A DNA stretch of 64,000 nucleotides from Cichorium intybus (taxonomy: Eukaryota; Streptophyta; Magnoliopsida; Asterales; Asteraceae). Positions 35,131 to 50,200 of this stretch are shown here, piece by piece (positions within the stretch are counted from its first letter, which is position 1; each line of letters starts with the position of its first letter). The stretch spans positions 2,791,566 through 2,855,565 of the forward strand of contig CM042011.1 in assembly GCA_023525715.1 (NCBI GenBank), in the 5' to 3' direction. The notes beneath the pieces are model-generated. The model was not told where the DNA came from. It was given only the letters and a program-made list of their open reading frames with translations, and ran no database searches. A program made the translations under genes and the position numbers.

Positions 35131-35756
35131 CTGACTATTACAAGCAATTAAATTAAGAATAAAATAGATGAAATTATATTAAAGAAAGGCACATTTTCAT
35201 GTATTATTGTTACAAAAAAAACGCCGATGAGAACATATTCTTACAGTTAACCCTTTTTAGAAAGAAATGACATTTGGGTAGTGAGAAAAACTGAAAACAG
35301 TGAAGGGAGTTTCTTTGGTCAACTCTTGGTCAAGATCGATGGTAAGTTTATTATTCTACCAAATTCTCATAATTTAATTAAAAAAACACATATGTCAGAT
35401 ACTCACATCTTATGAAACATCAATTAAACTAATTAATCTAGAATACTACCTGTACTATTATGTTCTGTCTTGCTAAACCATTTACTGCTAGAAGATTGCT
35501 GCAAGGAAAATAATATCTGTGAAACACCGGTATCTGGAAAGAAACAAGATACTGCTTGAATACAACAAAAAAAATCTAAATACCAAATCAAACAAAACAT
35601 AAAATAAAATAGAATAACAGTGATGATATAAAAACATTGTTTTTAATAAAGGAATTTGCAAACTTAACTGTGACGATGACGAAAGGTCTAAAAAATTAAG
35701 TGTCGAAAATATATTGACACCAAAAAACGACAAACGTATTGACTTTTCAATTTCAC

Positions 35757-35798
<42 letters not shown>
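35757..35798. repeat. (ATT)n microsatellite
   Basis: About 13 ATT/TTA units, within an ORF of no significance. Confidence 0.95.
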
Positions 35799-38700
35799 CA
35801 TTATCATTTATTCTTTTTGGTTTTTGAATATTTTCAGTCTCTTTGTTATGGTAATTAACATTCATAGACTTTTAAGAAGAACAAAAAATGTAAAAAATTG
35901 AGACCACAAAGTCACACACCACAACGTAACCAACTCGGTTTACATAATGCAATTTCTTTTCTATATTTGTAGGGATTGCCACCACACAATTTATGTAAAT
36001 AAGTTATGCGAAAACTACCACCACCATAATAATATATTTTTCCAACATCATTAATTACCAATTTGAAATTATAAACTTATAAGTTTTAAAAAGTTGTCTT
36101 AAGAGTGGCCATCTCGAAAAATTGAAGTCCAAGTTATCCAACCATATCGATAAAACCACAAAGGTCTCCTTTTTCACCAACGAAACTAAGTGATCCACAA
36201 ATAAGTATTAAAATAATGAACTTTGAGAGAAAAACAGTCGATCACATTGAAAATAATCCATCAACAGACAAAAACTGTGCTAACTTGTCAAGCAAATGTT
36301 GGTGATGCAAACCATTGTCAATGTATGTAGAACTTTGTAAGAAATCAAAAAGCTTTACCTGATTCCAGGCTACATATATTACATCAAAAGACATATAACT
36401 GCAAAACACACACATCCTGTAAATCACATAAGAAGCACTAAACTACACAGTTAAAGCAGTAGATTGTGTAAGGTAAATGCAAAATCCTCGTTTACCTTAT
36501 TAGCATCAAACCTAAAATCTGATATAATATCTCTTCGGCACCAAACCTTTAAAACAAAAAAGCAACAAATCAGTCTTATATTGTATATAAGAACCATCAA
36601 GCATGAAATATTTAGATTAAACAAATACATTAGAGTTCGATAAAAAAATAAACCAAAATTAGAACTACTATTGTCCATTTGACTACTTCAAATTGTTAGA
36701 TGTGGATATTTTGGTTGATTACGTGTAGTTGTTTGGCTATCACATGAGCATAAGAATTTCTTGGTTGTTGTATATCCTGCAAAAATCCAACCCTATTAGA
36801 TGCGAGCATGGTAAGCTAAAGCCAATATTGACAACACTCAAACCGGTAATTTTAGTTACTCTTTATTGTTTAGTTAAAAAAGCACACATTTGACCATAGT
36901 TAAACTAAAGCCAATATGAGAAAATTAACCAGCAAATTGAACAAAATTACACAAACGTTTAACCCAGACTTGTTATAATTCACCTGTAAATTGAACAAAA
37001 GCACACACAAACTCAATTAAAAAAGCACAACTTGTGAAGCTGGCAGGCCATCTATAAAAACAGTCTTCACCTGCCAAAAGATAGTCAAATAGTCAAATCC
37101 ATAGAATATGATATTAATAAAAAAACAAAAACCATCATTTTTGAAGATAAATTTATGAGCCTTATTACGATTTGTAGACTTTTAGCTAATTTTGAACTTG
37201 AAAATACATATAGGCGTTGTTTCCTTTTATCCATTAATTCATTATATTAAATACATATACAAATACTTGTAAATTATTAAGATTTCGATTGTACCTTATT
37301 CATCATATAGGACTTCTTTATACGTCTCAAATATAGTCACTAACCATGTCAGAGAGAATGACAACCGGAAGATCTTATAATGCAACGGTTTGACACCAAT
37401 GCTCACAATGGCAGCCTTAAACGTATAATATTTAGATTCGGGGTTGGGAAGTACTTGAAACTACTTGGTTGTTGGTTTACACACATGGAATACAGCTAAG
37501 TCGTTATCTGTTGGATGGCCAAATTCGGTCACAATGATTTCCTGTTCCGAAGAGGCGACAATTCTACACGGATCAGGTAAAAAGTCATTGAGATCAACGT
37601 ACATCGAAAAGTTTACGGGTCAAACAATGTTTTTAGAGAGAGAAAAGGTTTCCTATATCACACAAAAAAACTCGAGACAATAGCGTTCCGTTTCCTAAAG
37701 AGATCCACTACATTTCGTTGATATGTCAAATGTTGAATTTCTTTGTTCGTACATCGTAGCGTACCAATAGTCTTTAACGAACTTCGTAAAAGTATCTCAA
37801 TCATCATGTTCTGATCCATCCGTCCTTCCATTTTATAATTGTACGGTTAAAAGTCAAAATATATTCGTATAAGTACAATCATGTTTACAGAATGTACACA
37901 CTATGTTAAACGCTATATTGAAGTCAGACACCAAAATTGCAAAATAATATTGATAAATAAATATTTGTTTTACTTTGGCAATTTTGGTCCTTAAATGAAA
38001 GTAAAAAATATTCTTATATAGATCACCCCTTATATTCTAAAACAATATATAATATTAAGTATGAAAAAAATGCCAAAAAAAAATAAAGAAAATTTTTTTG
38101 GTCCATTTCTGGTTCGATCACATAGCAACACACACACACAGACTACCACAACAGTTAAATAGGTTTGTACTTCATTATTAGGGACCAAATCTGCCAAATA
38201 AGAATGACCTTTAACTTTTTTTTTCTATTTCTGGTCCCTTAGTTTAATCAAATGAAAATGATATCCATGTGAAATGGTAACCACCATTAGACAAACTACA
38301 ACCAATGACTTGTTTTTGTGTGTGTCTTTTAAATTTTGATATCCATGTGATATTGATTCTCTAGTGCTTCCAAACATTATGATCAAAACAAAAAAAAAAT
38401 GAAGTTTTTCTTTGTTGGTCCCTTTCTGGTTCGAACTAAAAGTGACCATTTTAAAAAATGACAATTTTACCGTTTGAACTAAAAGTTTATAAAAAGGCCC
38501 ACGTTTAATACAAACGCAACATTAAAATATATTATAGTATTTATGAGTCTGTGTTTCAGTGTTTGTCTGTGGTTTTAAGTGTGTGTGTGTTTATGAAATA
38601 GAATCTCATAAACTCGGTTTCAGTGAACAGGACCAAAACTGTCAAATAAATTCAAAGTAGATTGGTTAAATCGGTTGTAGTAAGTAAATTGATAAAACGC

Positions 38701-39565
38701 ATAATAACAAAAAAATGAAAGTACATTGCTTAAATAACATAATGTGTTTGTGTCTATTGATATTGGTCATTGGTTCAAGTTAAATAACAGAAATTTTGAC
38801 CAAAATTGAAAAAAAACGTAAACTCAAGGACCAAATATTAATTTTATTGTGCAAGTGTCTTCTGATGATGGCTAATTACTATTTGACCCTTGTGTTACTG
38901 TTGCAACAAGCCTAAAAAATAAATGTGAAAGTCGGTTGCTAAAAAACATAGTTGTGCTAAAGTACATTGCTATAAAGTTGCCTCCTTTCAAAGTTGGTTG
39001 GTAAAAAGTGAGTTTTAAAGTTTGGTTGTTTCGAGTAACAGAATTTTGCTGCAAATAAGGCATTTTGTAAAATCCAAGTTATTTCAAGCTTTGCAATTAT
39101 GCTGGAAATTAGGCAATTTTGCAAATACCAAGTGGTCAAAAGTTAGTTGCTAAAAACTATAAAATGCAAAAGTTGGTTGCCGTAAACACTTAAAACGCAA
39201 AAGTTAGTTTGTGCAAAATTAGCACTATGCTTATGTCATTTTAAATATTGTACCATCATAGTTTTATCTTTGTAATTGAACTGATTTAAGCCAAAAGTTT
39301 GTAAATGAAGCACATTGTGATAGCATCATATTTTTCTGATTTTAAACGTTTTTCACACAAACTAACATAAAATTTACATGGTTTTATCTTCTTAATCTGA
39401 GCGTACGTGAGCTGATATGTATCTTATACCCCTTGAAATCTGCTACAATACCCAACTGATTCACTAAGGGACAACAAAAAGACAAATATACCCTTTGTTA
39501 GTTCCATTATATGGGAATTCAAAGAAGATAGACTTTAAAGTAGGATGATGTAATCGAGAAATCAT

Positions 39566-39811
39566 GTAACATGCAGTAATAAACAATAGATAAGTTAAAT
39601 AATATGTACTAAAGTTAATAAACAAAAAAGAAACAATTGATAACCAGGTAACATGTAGTAATAAACAATAGATAAGTTAAATAATATGTACTAAAGTTAA
39701 TAAACAAAAAAGAAATAATTGATAACCAGGTAACATGCAGTAATAAACAATAGATAAGTTAAATAATCTGTACTAAAGTTAATAAACAAAAAAGAAACAA
39801 TTGATAACCAT
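39566..39811. repeat. Three tandem copies of an 82-bp unit
   Basis: Unit starts GTAACATGCAGTAATAAACA, at 39566, 39648 and 39730. The copies differ at a handful of positions. It is non-coding. Confidence 0.95.
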
Positions 39812-40835
39812 AAGAAAGTGTTGATTTTAGATATAGCTACATAGGATAATTTATAGAAATGGATATTTTCAATTAAATAAGTGATATTTATACATGGCAA
39901 TTGCTTTTTTTTTTTAACTTTTGTTAATTATCCTTAATTACCGAATACTAAGTTGTTTATTTGAAAGTAAAAACTACCATATTTATTTTTTGTTGCCAAG
40001 AAATGATTAAATAAAAATCAGTTAACTCATAATGGTTATCGTCCCAAATATTTAGCGACTTTATTTCTCAATTGGCATTAGTTATTGTTATTTATTTGAT
40101 TTTAAATGAGTAGCCATTATTTATCATTATTCCCCATATTTTTTTGTAGTGTTTTCAAACGTCAATTTCAAATTTCTCATTTTTCACCATGCTTCTAGTT
40201 TTGCTAAATGATCATGTTTTTTATTTTATTTACACAGCTTCGTAACCAAGCCCAATATTAAGTATCGCATATACATAATTTTATCAATAATTATTAGCAA
40301 TGGAAGTATCATAAAAGTAGCAGCAACGAAAACGGCATAAAAGCATGACCTAAAACTTATACATTTGCCACATCAATTTCTAGTTGTTGTAGGTGTTGAA
40401 GGTCAAGCTGTAACTCGCCTGTAGCCAGTCTCCTTCACTCATGGGCTCATTCTAGATAACCATGAACCCTGTCAAAATTAGCAGCTTCCCTCTAGAAATC
40501 AAAGGCATAAAGACAAAAGACATAAAGCAGAAAAAACCCAGCATAGATTCCCAGAAAATGTTCAGGTAGCCTCTTAAGCCTTAGTACATGTTCATACTTG
40601 GATTGTTGGGTAACTTTTGACATGCTGTCTAATGCATCAGCTAGCATCAAACTTCACAACATTTATCTTACCTGCATTCAAAAACTACAAAGGATAAACA
40701 CAAATATAAACATAAAAGATAAAATAATAATAATAACAATAAAGCACGTAGGAGCTATTAAAAAAACAAAACACGTGTTGGATAAATCAGGGAATGTTTT
40801 GATAAGTTCCATTCTGACTACTACATCATAAAGAC

Positions 40836-41045
40836 CTTTGAGCTCTCGTCTTGCTGTTTGGCTATGGTGTTGAAGAACTGGCATATCGCCTCTCCGTTTT
40901 CCTCATCCGAACATTTTCTATCATCTAGTCCTAGAAGCTCCTGAACGATGTGATGAACGATCTTTTCGGGAACCATATTCTGCTTCAAGCACTTACCAAT
41001 TAGCTTGATGCAATCTTTTGGCCAAGCTTCCAGGTAAGATCCCAA
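40836..41045 (-). pseudogene. eIFiso4G exon fragment (MIF4G domain)
   Basis: The minus strand encodes KQNMVPEKIVHHIVQELLG and ENGEAICQFFNTIAKQQDES, the well-conserved MIF4G region of plant translation initiation factor eIFiso4G. The exon ends AAAG followed by GTCTTT, a plausible donor. The rest of the protein is absent, so it cannot act as a scaffold. It lies in the same orientation as the neighbouring captured exons. Confidence 0.85.
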
Positions 41046-41165
41046 TCCAGCATGATGTTAATTCCATACCAAGAAAATCTTGTACACATTGTACACATGT
41101 TAAAAGAATAATTTACTTCTCATTTAAACTGAAGTTTAAAGAGAAATATAAGCAAAAACATTTAC

Positions 41166-41263
41166 CTATCTAAGAAGCACGTGCCTCAAAGTATAGTCAT
41201 GATACTCCTTGACTGGTTGACCATATATCAACATGTACACGTCTTTAATGAATGCAAGTATGA
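41166..41263 (-). pseudogene. Unidentified exon-like segment
   Basis: TTTCAG precedes and GTAAATG follows an open stretch containing FIKDVYMLIYGQPVKEYHDY. Splice-like borders and the position among captured exons suggest a real exon fragment. I do not recognise the source gene. Confidence 0.35.
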
Positions 41264-41705
41264 CTGAAATTTAAAAGTGATAAGGAAATTTTTCCAAATA
41301 TTAGATAACTGCCACACAAAATGATAATATATTGTCCAAAATGGCAAGTGTTTTGTTTTAGTCAATTTTTGTAGCCCATATACACAAGTATGAGTGCCAG
41401 GTATAAACAGAAATGTGAAAGCGATCTACAAGGGCAAAATAGAAAAAATAAAAAATACCAATAAATTTTAAAATGATGATATAGATACATGTTAATTCAA
41501 GTGCAGACCAAATATACCTAAATTGCGCCATAAGAGAAGTGACCAAAATGGGTAAACATAGCTTCCGACCGTGCAAGTGATGAAAGTTATACAAATTGAA
41601 TAAGATATTGTACATTGTAAAAAGTGCATCTAAATGTTATAAAGTACATATCTATTTCTAGCTTTTAACTTTTACTCGTAAAAATTGCACATGTAAAAAA
41701 ATCAC

Positions 41706-41858
41706 CATGCCCTTGCATTACATGTTTCCAATGGTCACGTGAAAAAAGACCTTCAGCTTTTGGTTCAGAACCAATAGCAGTTGGGTAAAATAGTAATTTT
41801 GCACCTTGAAGAACCATGGCTCTAGCAGCTTCCGGAAACCATTGATTCCAGCAAATTG
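41706..41858 (-). pseudogene. N-carbamoylputrescine amidase exon fragment
   Basis: The minus strand exon, bordered by TTTCAG and GTGATT, encodes ICWNQWFPEAARAMVLQGAK and PTAIGSEPKAEGLFSRDHW. This is the segment around the catalytic cysteine (ICW) of the nitrilase-family enzyme that makes putrescine from N-carbamoylputrescine. There is no stop inside, but the flanking exons are missing. The next exon-like piece to the right belongs to another gene family. Confidence 0.87.
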
Positions 41859-42672
41859 CTGAAACTAAAAGTACATTTTTATTTCAAATATAAATAAGTT
41901 AGAGATTGTTTCTATTTTTTTCTTATCAAGTCTTGAATGGCTAAACTCCCTTTTAGTACTGCCATCAATTGTCTCATAGTTTTGGAAGTAGAAAAGCATT
42001 TAGTAAATTAAATTTACCACATCAAGCAAGGATATTGGAAGCAGAAGTATCATGAAAACCCACACTTTTATTCTTTAAATCAACACCATACATACACACA
42101 CAGATCAACAGAAGACGAAGGTAGACTGCCAAAATAAAGAAAACAATTAAAGTAGCTCGTAACTTTTTGAACTAAAGCCAGGATAAGGGAAAAATCAAAC
42201 ATCAGCAGCACCTGGACAGATCACACACATACACATACACATACCCACTGAGATCAAATCACACAGATCACACAAACACACGCAGCCAACAATCCGTCCA
42301 ACCAAAGCATATGCTACATGATTATAAATAGCCAACTATACCTGAACGACTCTTGGCTACTTGTTAAACATTATAGAAGATGTATGATCAACAATAAACG
42401 CTTTAGAAAGTAATTCCACAAGGCCATGGAACAAAATTAGAGCTTTTTAGCGTGGGATGTCATAACAAAATGAGGGGATCAGGGAAGTGGGGTGGGGAAG
42501 TCGAGGTTGCAGAGTACCAAATCAGAAAACCAAGTGGGTAAGTCACAAAATCACAAAGAAATAAACGTAGTTTAATAAACAAATATGTTTGTTATTTCTT
42601 GCATTAACATATGAGATGTAAATCAGGTAAAAGACTGGCATACTAAAAGGGAACATCTCCAACTTATCAAAC

Positions 42673-42789
42673 CTGTAGGATTTCCTTTTCTTCTTCTTTA
42701 GGCCTCTGACATGAAAATTTTAGCAACAGAGTTATCTGCTTATTGTTGAGGCCCTTTGCGCATCTTTGTCCCTCAATGATCTTGCAATC
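42673..42789 (-). pseudogene. Argonaute exon fragment (PAZ end / L2 region)
   Basis: A 117-bp open exon with CTTCAG before and GTTTGA after. It encodes DCKIIEGQRCAKGLNNKQIT and LLLKFSCQRPKEEEKEILQ, the conserved stretch at the end of the PAZ domain of plant AGO proteins. No other Argonaute exon is nearby. Being in the same orientation as the other fragments supports capture by one element. Confidence 0.87.
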
Positions 42790-42889
42790 CTGAAGTGTAA
42801 AATAGTCATTTATCAACCAAGGGTAATATGAGATCATTCAATTCAAAAAAGGAATAGATATCAAGTATAGACAAAGAGTAAAATGGTCA

Positions 42890-43090
42890 TTTTCTCATTT
42901 AGACGGTTCATAAAATAAACATTGTTTGTAGCCAAAGGGTTAAATGGTCATTTATAGACAAAAGGTACAATGGTCATTTATAAACGAAGGGAAAAATGGT
43001 CATTTATAGACAAAAGGTACAATGGTCATTTATCATTTATAGACAAAGGGTAAAAAGGTCATTTATAGACAAAGGGTAAACTTTGCAAAT
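42890..43090. repeat. Minisatellite with unit about ATGGTCATTTATAGACAAAGGGTA
   Basis: Six or more imperfect copies of a ~25-bp unit (TAGACAAAAGGTACAATGGTCATTTA and variants), next to the Argonaute fragment. Confidence 0.8.
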
Positions 43091-43633
43091 TATAGTGTTC
43101 AAATATGAAAAAAAAATGAAAGTTATATGCTATAGTTGGGTAGATTTTCAAAGTATACAGCCCTAATAGAAAAAATTTGAAAGTTTAATGTTGTAATAGA
43201 AACAAACGAAAGTTGAATGTTCTGATAACAACTAAACAAAAGTATGTTGCTAACTTGCTATTTCTTGCACTTAGAGAATTTTTGTTTGTTTAGATGCATC
43301 ATGAACTGCATCCTGTTTAATATGTGAACATGTTAGATTCATACAATATTTTCAAGAAAAATATTGCTTAAGCATCCATGATTTTTAAGCTTTAACGAAA
43401 ATCATTCATATAATTAAATGCAAACCTGAGTACACGCCATGAACAAGAGTTAACATGGCTTAATTAAGATAAAAAAGTGCAGATCTAGGACATCCAATTG
43501 GTTGCATCACCTGGTTTTAGGATAAAAGATAGAAAATTAACATAAGAAACAAAAAGAATACCCAAATACAACATTAGATCATCGTTACCTTTGTAACTAC
43601 GGTTTAAAGATCAAAATAGTTTTTAATACTCAC

Positions 43634-43746
43634 ATATATTGTCCAATTGAGCTGTTTGACTTTTGTGTGGACCATCGCAAGCTCAAACACTTGCGCATTC
43701 CCTTGTGATCCATACCACCTCCATCATCTACAATCATTTTAGGTTG
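43634..43746 (-). pseudogene. MORC (CRT1-type) ATPase exon fragment
   Basis: GACTCAG and GTGAGT border an open exon that reads MIVDDGGGMDHKGMRKCLSL then STQKSNSSIGQY. DDGGGM is the GHKL ATPase N1 motif region of plant MORC proteins, which work in gene silencing. Only this exon is present. Together with Argonaute it means two silencing-factor fragments lie in one captured set, which may be chance. Confidence 0.82.
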
Positions 43747-43760
43747 CTGAGTCTATACCT

Positions 43761-43874
43761 ATCTTTATGAATGTTATAATCATCAATCTGAAAAGTGAAA
43801 TATCTCATGTATGGTACATCTTTATGAATGTTATAATCATCAATCTGAAAAGTGAAATATCTCATGTATGGTAC
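43761..43874. repeat. 57-bp tandem duplication
   Basis: ATCTTTATGAATGTTATAATC... to ...CATGTATGGTAC occurs twice back to back (43761-43817 and 43818-43874) without differences. Confidence 0.95.
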
Positions 43875-44101
43875 CAAGAAAAAGTAAAGCGAGAGAATTG
43901 ACTCATGGTAATAAAATCACCAGACTATAAATGGTTAAAAATAATATACTATCATACTTCTATTATTGAAATTCTTGTGATGTTCTTCTCATAGATATAT
44001 GATATTTTCCAATGAGATACATTTTTTCCTTTAATACTTGTATGAATCAACATAAACGATAATATAAGCATAGTGGATATTAGAATCCAACAATCTCTTA
44101 C

Positions 44102-44167
44102 TTTTATGGCTACATCCATCAATTGCAACTGTTCTTTGTGAAATCTTTCTGTTTTAGCAACCAAAAA
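44102..44167 (-). pseudogene. Unidentified exon-like segment
   Basis: 66 bp with ACAG before and GTAAGA after, open in one frame and containing AKTERFHKEQLQLMDVAIK. Clean splice borders and the same strand as the other fragments suggest an exon of an unrecognised gene. Confidence 0.3.
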
Positions 44168-46250
<2,083 letters not shown>

Positions 46251-46713
46251 TTGCAGGTTGAAGGTTAGGATCGGTATTTTACGCTAGTCTCCTTAATTAA
46301 ATAAGATTAATATGAATAATAATTAATGAGATAGTTCGTAACCGCTAATGAGATTGCAATCAAATCAAAATCGATAACTGAATCAATTGTAAAAGTAAAT
46401 TGATTCGAGAATCAATTCTTTGTTGATAAATACTGAATTTGTGGTTGTCGTATGATCAAAGCGATTATATATTGACAGTACCAGTTGAACATTGCGTAGA
46501 CAATCAATTGAATTCCACACAAGTATGATTTTTGTTTACGATTCTTGGTGATTTCGATAATCGTGTTGTGCGTATGATAATAATTGAGATATTTCCTTTT
46601 TGCGATTGATATAATATAGCCAATTATGTATTTATTTTATATAATTGCTCTGAATTCTGATGTGAATTACGTAAACCAGTGAATTGTCTAGTTACGACAC
46701 AGGAGATGTAGAG

Positions 46714-46848
46714 CATTCTATGAGAATGATGTATATACATGTTAGTGTAACTGCATTCTACGAGAATGGTGATGGTTTATGCTAGTCAATGTGTATTCTA
46801 TGAGAATGGTTAAGTGTTTTAGTTGTTTATTGACATTATAAGAGAATT
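46714..46848. repeat. Four dyad motifs in the MULE 5' region
   Basis: CATTCTATGAGAATG (46714), CATTCTACGAGAATG (46754), TATTCTATGAGAATG (46794) and CATTATAAGAGAATT (46834), spaced 40 bp apart. The regular 40-bp period puts them on roughly the same DNA face. They lie upstream of the transposase gene. Confidence 0.85.
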
Positions 46849-46866
46849 AACTAATAACTTTTTTAA

Positions 46867-47073
46867 ATGAATGTTGGTTTTCAGGATTATATGGCTTTTT
46901 GGATAGGTGTATGCGTTTTGATGATTGTAGGATTGGAATTTTCAAGGGACTTGTATTTTGATGATGATGGATACAACATGGAAGATTTTAGGAGTCATTA
47001 TAAGAGATTTTGCAAATTTTGTAATAAGATTGCTGATCATGATAGCAGGAATTGTCCTTTTAGATCCTTCTAG
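46867..47073 (+). CDS. Short zinc-knuckle ORF upstream of the transposase
   Basis: A 68-codon ORF with a hydrophobic N-terminus and the C-terminal motif CKFCNKIADHDSRNC (CX2CX5HX4C) followed by PF. The transposase ends with CNCCKKMVHHDKRNC, the same spacing and the same RNCP. The likeliest origin is a duplicated last exon of the transposase; a TTTTCAG lies just before the GATTATATG codons. It could be an alternative exon, a decoy DNA-binding fragment or a relic. Expression is unknown. Confidence 0.45.
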   Translation: MNVGFQDYMAFWIGVCVLMIVGLEFSRDLYFDDDGYNMEDFRSHYKRFCKFCNKIADHDSRNCPFRSF

Positions 47074-47281
47074 TTTTATAGTTTTTGGTTAAGAATAAGA
47101 TGTATTGAAAAATATGTAATAAGTATAATGATGTTTTGGATTATTAATTCGATATGGCTTTCATTCTCAGAGAGTATATGTATCTATTTATTTGTATTTT
47201 GGTTATTTAATGTTGGAAAAGTATTTTACAGATGTATATTTATTGGATGTTTATTTGTTTGGATGTTTATTTGAGAAACAG

Positions 47282-50200
47282 ATGGAGCATGGTGAAACAA
47301 GTAGCAAGGAACCATTTGAAATCAATGCAGGAACAGAGGAATCTGAAAATGTTTCAATACCTGCAGGGGATATTGACACAGAATTACATTCTACTAGAAT
47401 GGGTAAGTAAAAATTATATAGAACAGTCAATAACGGATCAATTGTAATGGAATTTTTTGGTTATGTGTTTATTTAATGATAATGATTATATTGTAATGTA
47501 GTTTTCATTGTGTTTTAGAATTTTCAGATGAAGAAGAATCAGTTTTTAGTAATGATTTTGTATCTCCTGGTGGGACACCATACTGGATACCAAGAACAGA
47601 TGATCTTATCAAGCCCAAAAAAGGAATTCAATATCCTTCATTAGAAGCTGCTGTGACAATGTATAAGGAATATGCATTTCAAGGAGGTTTTGATATAAGG
47701 AAAGGTTCTCTTAAGAAGACGACTTATGATGTGGTTACATCTCGTCATTTATTATGTAATCGGGAAGGGAAACCAAACACTGGCAATGTGGATACTATGG
47801 ATGTTCAAATGAAGAAAACTAAAAGAAGAAAAGATTTACATAGAACTGAATGTAAGGCCCACATTGTTTTTAAGATCATACCTGGTGGTCAAGGTTACTA
47901 TGTGTATGACTTTGTTGAGATACATAACCATAGATTGATTAGTAAAGCAAATATGCATCTATCACGGGCTAGTAGAGAACTGGATTTTTCACAGAAAAGT
48001 TATGTTTATAACATGACAAAACAGAATGTTGGAGGAGGTAAGGCATATAGATTAATGACTGGCATACAAGGTGGGTGTTCAAGTCGTGGTGGTTTGGCTA
48101 TTGATTACAAGAATTATATGCGCAACCTTAATTGTTTCATTGCGGGTAGTGATTCTCAAATGATTGTGAATTTGATGGAGGATAGAGAAAAATATTCTCC
48201 AAACTTTTCATTTGAATATAGGGTTGAAGACAAGCAATTGAATGCATTGTTTTGGGCTGATGAGACTGCAAAATACAACTATCGGGAGTTTGGTGATGTA
48301 GTCTCATTCGATGCAACTTTTGATACAAACAGGTTAGCTTTTATGGTGTGTTATTATGTTGGTTTTATTTTCTGATTTGATATTGTAATTTATATAATTT
48401 TTTGGGAATATTATATTGAATATTGTGGTGCTGATGTGTTATTTTATTGTTTATAGGTACCATATGGTATTCGTACCATTCACAGGGTTAGATAATCATA
48501 AAAAGTGTGTCACATTTGGTGCGGGGTTGCTTAGTAGGGAGGACACGGATTCGTATGTATGGTTACTTACATGTTTCAGAAAATCGTTTTCTAAACATCC
48601 AAGTATTTTGTTGACTGATCAAGATCCAGCTATGAAAAAAGCAATTGAACAAGTTTTTCCTGAGTCGCATCATCGGTTATGTATGTGGCATATAACTACA
48701 AAGTTGGGTTATAAGGTGAGGTTTTTAAATATTTTTTTCATGTCATTCTCAAAGAATTTTGTAAAAGGTAATTTTGGTTTTGTGTTTCCAGGGGGTTTTT
48801 ATTTTCAGCATATGTTCATCCATTCTCTGAGAATGGTTTTTGAACTTTCATGTCATTCTCAAAGATTTTTGTAAAAACCAATTTTGGTTTTGTGTTTACA
48901 GGGGGTTTTTATTCTTAGCATATGAGTTGCCATTCTCTGAGAATGGTTTTGTTAAATTTGATCTGTCTGAGTCATTCTCAGAGAATGTTTTACATGTTAT
49001 ATGTTTTAATTGATCCAACTATGTTTATATTTTAAATTCTTTACAGGTCCCTCCAGAAGTTTTTAATAACAAACAGTTCAAGGATCAATTTAATGCTTTG
49101 ATTTGGAATTCTAAGTTACATGCTTCAGAATTAGAAGATGGATGGCAGGCCATGATTAATGACTTTAAACTATCTGACAACAAGTGGTTGAAGAAGATGT
49201 ACGGTATGCGTAGGTGTTGGATACCAGCGTTCTTTAGGGATGTTCCTATGTCTGGGTTAATGAGGACAACCTCATTTTCTGAAAGCCAAAATTGGTCTTT
49301 TCAAAATTCTACACTTTCCGGGTCATATCTTCTTAATTTTATGATGACATTTGATTCTTTTATGGAGAGACAAAGGCATAACCAGAACTTGGCTGATTTT
49401 AATACTTCTTCAAAGTATCCAAGAATGGTGACATGTCTCCCATATGAAAGGCATGCTGCAAAAGTGTATACAAGGAAAGTCTTTTACCAAGTGCAGGAGG
49501 AGTTGTGTCAATCTCAGAATACTTGTTTGATTAGGAGCTTCAACTTGGATGAAGATGTTGAGAACTACGATGTCCTTGAGAAGAAGAAGAATGTGACTTT
49601 AAAGAAAGTGTTAAATGAAGATAACAACCCAACCGTTGAAGAATATCATTATGATTCTTTGTATAAGGATTCTTCATATCAGGTATGTTAACTTATATTG
49701 TATTCATATGATTTGATTTTGTAATTTTCATCTTTATCTAATTGGTTTTTTGTTGAATTATTGTCAGGTGAAGCATTTAAAGAAGGATCAATTTTTGTCA
49801 TGTGAGTGTATGAAGTTTCAACAGTATGGGTTGTTATGCAGGCACATATTTTGTGTTATGAAGTTTTGTGAATATGAGGAAATTCCCAATCAGTATATAT
49901 GTAGGCGATGGTGCAAAGATGTTATTCCTTCAGAATTATTGAGGCGGCGGTTCAAAACTTCACACACCGATGGCGATGTTGATCGGACAGCCATTGACAT
50001 ATTTTCCATGGTTGATCATTGTGTCAATGTGTTAAGTAAAGATTCTGTGAAGCTATGTGAGTACCTTGAAGAACAGAAGAAACTTAAAGCTACATTTTGT
50101 GAAAGTCTATCTAATCAAGGAGATTTGAGCAGGAAAGCGGAGTATGAGAAGATTTTAGGTGTTTCACTTCCTGATGAAGTTGAAATTGAGAATCCTTCGG

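Larger units (their letters stand above)
35131..40835. other. Long non-coding stretch inside the gene-fragment zone
   Basis: AT-rich with many short ORFs. I recognise no domain with confidence. The minus strand at about 37470-37640 reads RIVASSEQEIIVTEFGHPT in one frame, which looks protein-like but is unidentified. Repeated phrases about GTACATTGCTAAAA and AAAGTTGGTTGCTAAAAA (38690-39210) recur. Mobile-element filler is the likeliest explanation. Confidence 0.4.
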
